Both the position numbers and the translations under genes were made by a program. The notes beneath the pieces were generated by a model, which was not told the DNA's origin, made no database searches, and worked only from the letters and a program-made list of their open reading frames with translations. A stretch of 9,136 nucleotides of DNA from an uncultured Atopobiaceae bacterium. GTDB taxonomy: Bacteria; Actinomycetota; Coriobacteriia; Coriobacteriales; Atopobiaceae. The stretch spans positions 1 to 9,136 of the forward strand of contig CALUJT010000073.1 in the NCBI GenBank assembly GCA_944321005.1, in the 5' to 3' direction. Positions 5,715 through 9,136 of this stretch are shown piece after piece (positions within the stretch are counted from its first letter, which is position 1; each line of letters starts with the position of its first letter).

Positions 5715-6701
5715 ATGCCCTTCCACGACCAGACGTGCCTTTCCGAGGACCTTCCCCGCTACAAGGGGAACCTCCACAGCCACACCACCAACTCCGACGG
5801 GCACCTCACCCCGGCAGAGTCCGTCGCCGCCTTCCGGGCGCGCGGCTACGACTTCCTCTGCCTCTCGGAGCACGACCTCTACACAGACCTCTCGGGCCAG
5901 TTCGACGACGAGGAATTCGTGATTCTCCCCGGGCTCGAGGCATCCGCCTACCTCTACGCGGACGAGAAGGAGACGCTGCGCCTCAAGTGTCACCACATGC
6001 ACGGCATTCTTGGGACGAGCGAGATGGTCGCCTCCGCGCGCGAGCGCTTCTCGCACATGGAGCGGCTGGAGCCTCTGCGCTTCCACGGCTCCTGGGACGG
6101 GGAGGCAGTCGCGACGCAGCTCGCCTGCGCACTTGAGGAGCGCGGCTGCATCGTGACCTACAACCACCCCATCTGGAGCCGCGTGGAGCCCGACGAGTTC
6201 TGCGGCGCCGAGGGGTACTTCGCGCTCGAGATCTTCAACTACGACACCGTCAACGAGTCGGGCACGGGGTACGACACCACCTACTGGGACCTCATGCTGC
6301 GCCGCGGGCGGCGCGTCTGGGGCTTTGCCTCGGACGACAACCACAACGAGGGGGTCTTCGACGACTCCTTTGGCGGGTGGGTCGTCGTGAGCGCGCCGGC
6401 CCTCACAAGAGACGCCCTGGTGAGGTCGCTCCTGGCGGGGACCTTCTACTCGAGCTCTGGTCCCGACATCATCGGCTGGGGCGTGCGCGACGGCAGCGTC
6501 TGGGTGGACTGCAGCCCCTGCGAGCGCGTCAGCCTCATCGCGGGAGGGCCGGTCAACGCCGGGGCCACCGTCATAGCGCCCGAGGGCGAGCCGCTCACGC
6601 ACGCGGAGTTCCCGCTCTCCGGACACGAGACCTACCTGCGCCTGGAGTGCACGGACGAGCGCGGTCGCACCGCCTGGTCCAACCCCGTCTTCGCGGATTA
6701 G
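5715..6701 (+). CDS. PHP-domain metallohydrolase, CehA/McbA-like
   Basis: A 328-residue PHP (polymerase and histidinol phosphatase) domain enzyme, probably cytoplasmic, as no signal peptide is seen. The ATG at 5715 is set by GGAGG at 5706-5710; the frame is open further upstream without a ribosome binding site. Metal-ligand motifs appear in family order: GNLHSHTTNSDG (H21, H23, D28), LSEHD (E52, H53, D54), GLEAS (E75), a histidine cluster HHMH (93-96), YNHP (H151) and ASDDNH (D207, D208, H210). The phrase AGTFYSSSGP (241-250) and the beta-rich C-terminal region (about 250-328) resemble the CehA/McbA branch, which includes phosphoesterase-like and carbamate hydrolases. It is probably the last gene of the importer operon, so the likely role is hydrolysis of the imported compound or a derivative. 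The substrate (phosphate ester, amide or other ester) is not known. Confidence 0.88.
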   Translation: MPFHDQTCLSEDLPRYKGNLHSHTTNSDGHLTPAESVAAFRARGYDFLCLSEHDLYTDLSGQFDDEEFVILPGLEASAYLYADEKETLRLKCHHMHGILGTSEMVASARERFSHMERLEPLRFHGSWDGEAVATQLACALEERGCIVTYNHPIWSRVEPDEFCGAEGYFALEIFNYDTVNESGTGYDTTYWDLMLRRGRRVWGFASDDNHNEGVFDDSFGGWVVVSAPALTRDALVRSLLAGTFYSSSGPDIIGWGVRDGSVWVDCSPCERVSLIAGGPVNAGATVIAPEGEPLTHAEFPLSGHETYLRLECTDERGRTAWSNPVFAD

Positions 6702-6705
6702 CTCC

Positions 6706-6720
6706 AGCGCCCCCTGCGCT
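6706..6720. terminator. Short hairpin between convergent PHP genes (weak)
   Basis: AGCGC (6706-6710) pairs with GCGCT (6716-6720) around CCCCT. It fills most of the 26-base gap between two converging genes and could act in both directions, but the stem is only five base pairs and neither side has a T-run. It is reported because it is the only structure seen at the junction. Confidence 0.2.
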
Positions 6721-6727
6721 CGAGAAG

Positions 6728-7570
6728 CTACTGTAGCGGCATTGACTCCCAGGAGCCGCCTGCGCGAGGGACCTCGATCGCGCGGTAGCCAGCGTCCCAG
6801 GCATGAGCGTAGGCCTCGCGGATTCCGTCGCACATGTCGCCGGGAACGTGCGCGTCCGACCCAACCGTGATGGGCACGCCGGCGCGGCAGAAGCGCTCGA
6901 GCAGTCCGCGCGCGGGATAGTAGTCCCCCACCCCCTTGCGCCAGCCGGCAGTGGAGAGCTCCACGCGCCGGCCGGTGTCGTGTGCGCAGCCGACCATCTC
7001 GTCCCAGAGCGGAGCGAGGTCGATCGTGGCGGCAAAGCCCTCGTTGCGCATGCGCTCCGGGAGGTCCGGGTGAGCCATGGTGCCAAAGGGCAGCGGGCTC
7101 TCGCACGCGCGACACCAGGTCTGCGCATAGCGGCGCCAGACCTCGTCCGGACCCAGCTCGTGCCAGATGTGCTGGTCCGTGGGGTCATCGATCCACGCGC
7201 CGTCGTCCTTCTCGCCCAGCCAGTGCACGCTGCCCAGGAGCACCTGCGCGCCAGCGGCCCAGCGACGGACGTTCTCCTCGCACCCGGGGTACCAGTCGCA
7301 CTCGAAGCCGTAGATCATCTCCAGCTCGGGGTGAGCGTCGCGCGCGGCCTCCCACTCTGCCCGGTGGGCGGCGAGGTCGGCTTCGACCACCTGCACCTCG
7401 CCCTCCGGGTCCATCTCCGGAGGCAGCGTCAGGTGGTCGGTGGACACCAGGACGGAGCAGCCCGCCGCCACGGCGGCTCGGGCGTTCTCCTCGAAGGTGC
7501 CGACGCCATCCGAAAAGCGTGTATGCGTGTGCGTGTCAACCATCGATCCAGCGGTCAGCGCGTGCGACAT
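6728..7570 (-). CDS. PHP-domain phosphatase, HisJ/histidinol-phosphatase family
   Basis: A 280-residue PHP-family phosphoesterase, close to the usual length of monofunctional histidinol-phosphate phosphatases (HisJ/HisK type). The ATG at 7570 follows TAGGAGG with four bases of spacing. Metal-ligand motifs are complete: VDTHTHTRFSDG (H14, H16, D21), STDH (H46), YGFECDWYPG (E90), GSVHW (H116), MAHPDL (H167), a conserved ELSTAGWRK segment (204-212) and VGSDAH (D239, H241). The family typically uses a cluster of divalent metals to hydrolyse phosphomonoesters. No other histidine-biosynthesis gene is visible, so the in vivo substrate may not be histidinol phosphate. The gene converges with the CehA/McbA-like PHP gene and lies downstream of carB on the same strand, but 321 bases and several hairpins separate it from carB, so it is probably transcribed on its own. 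Confidence 0.88.
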   Translation of the reverse strand: MSHALTAGSMVDTHTHTRFSDGVGTFEENARAAVAAGCSVLVSTDHLTLPPEMDPEGEVQVVEADLAAHRAEWEAARDAHPELEMIYGFECDWYPGCEENVRRWAAGAQVLLGSVHWLGEKDDGAWIDDPTDQHIWHELGPDEVWRRYAQTWCRACESPLPFGTMAHPDLPERMRNEGFAATIDLAPLWDEMVGCAHDTGRRVELSTAGWRKGVGDYYPARGLLERFCRAGVPITVGSDAHVPGDMCDGIREAYAHAWDAGYRAIEVPRAGGSWESMPLQ

Positions 7571-7601
7571 GACTCCTCCTAGAGGCTGCGTCGTAGGCCC
7601 T

Positions 7602-7618
7602 TGAGGCGGCTCGCCTCA
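7602..7618. promoter_or_regulatory. Perfect palindrome in the 5' leader of the HisJ-like gene
   Basis: TGAGGCG (7602-7608) and CGCCTCA (7612-7618) are perfect 7-base inverted arms around GCT. It lies 32-48 bases before the ATG on the minus strand, so it could be an operator or an RNA hairpin near the ribosome binding site. No regulator can be named from the sequence. Confidence 0.3.
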
Positions 7619-7671
7619 GCTGATCAGGGTGCGAGGCGCATCGGTGTGGGGCCGAACGACGCAGAGCGTGG

Positions 7672-7719
7672 GTTTTTGGCACTTTTGCCCCTGTATCAGA
7701 GGGGAAAACTGCCAAAAAC
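7672..7719. repeat. AT-rich 48-base hairpin element
   Basis: GTTTTTGGCA (7672-7681) and TGCCAAAAAC (7710-7719) form a perfect 10-bp outer stem. Inside, CCCCT (7688-7692) pairs with AGGGG (7700-7704), extended by a TTT/AAA block after a one-base mismatch, around the loop GTATCAG. Its base composition differs sharply from the flanking GC-rich DNA, and the near-symmetric nested stems resemble a mobile or repetitive extragenic palindrome. It could also act as a terminator or leader structure; a TTTTT block lies in the 5' arm on each strand rather than after the stem, so it is not a classical terminator. Confidence 0.5.
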
Positions 7720-7724
7720 TTACA

Positions 7725-7753
7725 TTCATATTTGATGCGGGACGCCAGGCGAA
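7725..7753 (-). promoter_or_regulatory. Candidate promoter for the HisJ-like gene
   Basis: On the minus strand TATGAA(T) (complement of 7725-7730) resembles a -10 box and is preceded at 17 bases by TTCGCC (complement of 7748-7753), a weak -35. Transcription would start near the edge of the 48-base hairpin, giving a leader of about 150 bases that contains both that hairpin and the palindrome at 7602-7618. The support is the AT-rich -10 and correct spacing only. Confidence 0.25.
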
Positions 7754-7807
7754 CGCGCGAGGGGCCCCATCCCGATGTTAGCGCAGACCCGCCGCGAGCC
7801 AGAGTAA

Positions 7808-7849
7808 GCCCTTCGTGAAGAAGGGCCGCCGGTAAGTACCCGACGGCCC
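7808..7849 (-). terminator. Two overlapping, mutually exclusive hairpins downstream of carB
   Basis: GGGCCG (7823-7828) pairs with CGGCCC (7844-7849), extended inward by CGG/CCG after one mismatch; on the minus strand this stem runs straight into TTCTTCAC, a modest T-rich tail fitting a terminator for carB. A second stem, GCCCTTC (7808-7814) with GAAGGGC (7820-7826), loop GTGAA, shares bases 7823-7826 with the first, so both cannot form fully at once. The pair could be a double or bidirectional terminator or, less likely, a switch. Confidence 0.45.
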
Positions 7850-7871
7850 CGTCGCATCAAAGATGTGTGCT

Positions 7872-7892
7872 AATTGGGGACTGTCCCCAATT
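7872..7892 (-). terminator. Perfect palindrome immediately after the carB stop
   Basis: AATTGGGGAC (7872-7881) and GTCCCCAATT (7883-7892) are perfect 10-base inverted arms around a single T; as RNA the loop would be about five bases. The last base overlaps the carB stop codon TAA (7894-7892 on the minus strand). The arms begin and end with AATT, so some T residues follow the GC core on both strands and it may act as a short bidirectional terminator. It shares the block AATTGGGGA with the hairpin after the response-regulator gene, which suggests a dispersed repeat family. Confidence 0.5.
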
Positions 7893-9136
7893 TACAGGTC
7901 CTGGAGGGCGTTGACGGAGAGCGGGCCCTCGCGCAGCGCGGCGATGGCCTGGACCAGCGCCACCGCGCCGGACATGGTCGTGGCCATGTCGATGCCGCGG
8001 CTCACGGCCTCGCTCCTCATCTTGGTGCCGTCGCCGCGGGAGCTGTGCCCCTTGGGCGTGTTGATGACGAAGGAGATGTCGCCGGCGGCCATCATGTCGA
8101 GGATGTTGGGCGAGCCCTCGGAGATGGGCTTCACCACCTCGCACGGGATGCCCGCGGCGCGCAGCGTCTTGGCGGTGCCGCGCGTGGCCAGAAGGTCGTA
8201 GCCGAGGTTGCGCAGCGACAGCGCCACCGGCGCCACGGAGCGCTTGTCACGGTCGCAGACCGAGATGAAGACGTTGCCGGACTGCGGCACGTCGTACTCG
8301 ATGGCCTCGCGCGTCTTGGCGTACGCCTTGGGGAAGGTGACGTCGAGACCCATGACCTCGCCCGTGGACTTCATCTCGGGGCCGAGCGTGACGTCGGCGC
8401 CCGGGAAGCGGCTCCAGGGCATGACGGCCTCCTTGACGGCATAGAAGCCAAGGTCGCGCCCCTCCTCCGGAAGGTCGAGGTCGGCGATCTTCTCGCCGCT
8501 CATGATGCGGGCGGCGCACTTGGCCAGCGGCACGCCGGTCGCCTTGGACGAGAAGGGCACGGTGCGGCTCGCGCGCGGGTTGAGCTCGATCACGAAGACC
8601 TGCTCGTCGCGGACGGCGTACTGAACGTTGAGGAGACCCTGGATGTGGCAGGAGAGCGCCAGGCGACGCGTGGTCTCGCGAACCTTGGCCACGATCCTGT
8701 CGGAGAGCGAGAAGGGCGGGAAGCAGCAGGCGGAGTCGCCGGAGTGGATGCCGCACTCCTCGATGTGCTCGAGGACCGCACCCACGTAGCACTCCTCGGT
8801 GTCGCAGAGGGCGTCGACGTCGAGCTCGATGGCGTCCTCGAGGAAGGCGTCGAGGTAGACGGGGTGGTCCGGGGAGACCTTGGTGGCCTCCTCCATGTAG
8901 CTCACGAGGTCGTCGTCATCGTAGACGATGCCCATGCCGCGGCCGCCCAGGACGTACGAGGGGCGGACGAGCAGCGGGTAGCCCACGCGGCGCGCAACGG
9001 CCTTGGCCTCGTCCACGGTCTCGGCCGTGCTCGAGGGCGGGTAGGCGATCTCGAGGCGGTCGAGCAGGCTCGCGAAGCGGTCGCGGTCCTCGGCGAGGTC
9101 GATGGCCTCGGGCTGGGTGCCCATGATGGGGACGCC
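7892..9136 (-). CDS. carB: Carbamoyl-phosphate synthase large subunit, C-terminal part
   Basis: The C-terminal 414 residues of CarB; the reading frame enters from beyond the right edge (GVPIMGTQPEAIDLAEDRDRF), so the ATG at 9124 is an internal methionine and not the start. Full-length CarB is about 1,070 residues, so roughly 60% of the protein lies outside the window. Visible parts are the second ATP-grasp (carbamate-phosphorylating) domain, with YPLLVRPSYVLGGRGM, EHIEECGIHSGDS and FVIELNPRASRTVPFSSKATG, and the C-terminal MGS-like allosteric domain starting near NVFISVCDRDKRS and including VINTPKG. The enzyme makes carbamoyl phosphate from glutamine-derived ammonia, bicarbonate and two ATP for pyrimidines and arginine, together with CarA, which is not in the window. 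The stop is followed directly by a palindromic hairpin. Confidence 0.97.
   Translation of the reverse strand, partial: GVPIMGTQPEAIDLAEDRDRFASLLDRLEIAYPPSSTAETVDEAKAVARRVGYPLLVRPSYVLGGRGMGIVYDDDDLVSYMEEATKVSPDHPVYLDAFLEDAIELDVDALCDTEECYVGAVLEHIEECGIHSGDSACCFPPFSLSDRIVAKVRETTRRLALSCHIQGLLNVQYAVRDEQVFVIELNPRASRTVPFSSKATGVPLAKCAARIMSGEKIADLDLPEEGRDLGFYAVKEAVMPWSRFPGADVTLGPEMKSTGEVMGLDVTFPKAYAKTREAIEYDVPQSGNVFISVCDRDKRSVAPVALSLRNLGYDLLATRGTAKTLRAAGIPCEVVKPISEGSPNILDMMAAGDISFVINTPKGHSSRGDGTKMRSEAVSRGIDMATTMSGAVALVQAIAALREGPLSVNALQDL

Larger units (their letters stand above)
7571..7891. other. Structured intergenic region between the HisJ-like gene and carB
   Basis: These 321 bases hold no convincing coding sequence. 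On the plus strand, in order, they contain the ribosome binding site of the HisJ-like gene, a perfect palindrome at 7602-7618, the 8-base palindrome CTGATCAG (7620-7627), an AT-rich 48-base hairpin (7672-7719), a candidate minus-strand promoter (7725-7753), a featureless GC-rich stretch containing GGGGCCCC, two overlapping hairpins (7808-7849) and the palindrome after carB. I see no tRNA or known riboswitch. Confidence 0.6.

Noticed and set aside
3710..5716. A 668-codon open frame on the minus strand, antisense to the second permease and ATPase genes
   Set aside because: It mirrors genes with complete family motifs, its product is a low-complexity run of D, E, V, L, H and R without recognisable domains, and such frames are expected opposite GC-rich coding DNA.
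6803..7582. A 259-codon plus-strand frame across the HisJ-like gene
   Set aside because: It is a shadow of the HisJ-like gene, which has every metal-ligand motif in order on the opposite strand.
9122..9124. ATG near the right edge as a possible start of carB
   Set aside because: The frame continues upstream with CarB-like sequence to the window edge, and the methionine aligns inside the second ATP-grasp half of the protein.

Overview
The window is GC-rich, gene-dense bacterial DNA with purine-rich ribosome binding sites 4-8 bases before the starts and frequent GTG starts (three of the seven starts in the window). A Tat-type lipoprotein, a BcrA-like ABC ATPase beside an OmpR-type regulator, and carB next to PHP-domain genes fit a high-GC Gram-positive. 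The general look suggests the Coriobacteriia (Olsenella/Atopobium/Collinsella group). That assignment is inference from style and composition; no marker gene fixes it.

Layout. (1) Bases 1-1250, minus strand: an OmpR/PhoB-family response regulator (1250-540), followed downstream by the start of a BcrA/LanF-type ABC ATPase (425 to beyond base 1). A hairpin overlaps the regulator's stop codon, and a TTTAGA/TCTAAA inverted repeat lies in front of the ATPase. No histidine kinase is visible. (2) 1251-1488: a divergent intergenic region with a candidate minus-strand promoter and a direct repeat. (3) 1489-6701, plus strand: a complete ABC importer made of a Tat lipoprotein substrate-binding protein, two permeases with an ATGA overlap and a CysA/PotA/FbpC-type ATPase, then a PHP-domain hydrolase resembling the CehA/McbA family. 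Two strong hairpins separate the binding-protein gene from the permeases, and another precedes the PHP gene. (4) 6728-7570, minus strand: a second PHP enzyme of the HisJ histidinol-phosphatase type, meeting the first tail to tail across 26 bases. (5) 7571-7891: a structured intergenic region with a 48-base hairpin, two mutually exclusive hairpins and a perfect palindrome just after the carB stop. (6) 7892 to the window end, minus strand: the C-terminal 414 residues of carbamoyl-phosphate synthase large subunit.

How they may work together. The importer has the architecture of the ferric/polyamine/phosphonate/sugar-phosphate group of transporters. Its linkage to a PHP hydrolase in the same apparent operon, with a second PHP phosphatase beside it, suggests uptake of a small, possibly phosphorylated, metabolite followed by hydrolysis inside the cell. 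The substrate cannot be read from the sequence. The regulator/ATPase pair looks like an antimicrobial-peptide or cell-envelope stress module, and carB is housekeeping pyrimidine/arginine metabolism; neither is obviously connected to the importer. I found no CRISPR array, tRNA, rRNA, insertion sequence or clear phage gene. The best unexplained signals are the transporter-PHP grouping and the recurring 3' hairpins.
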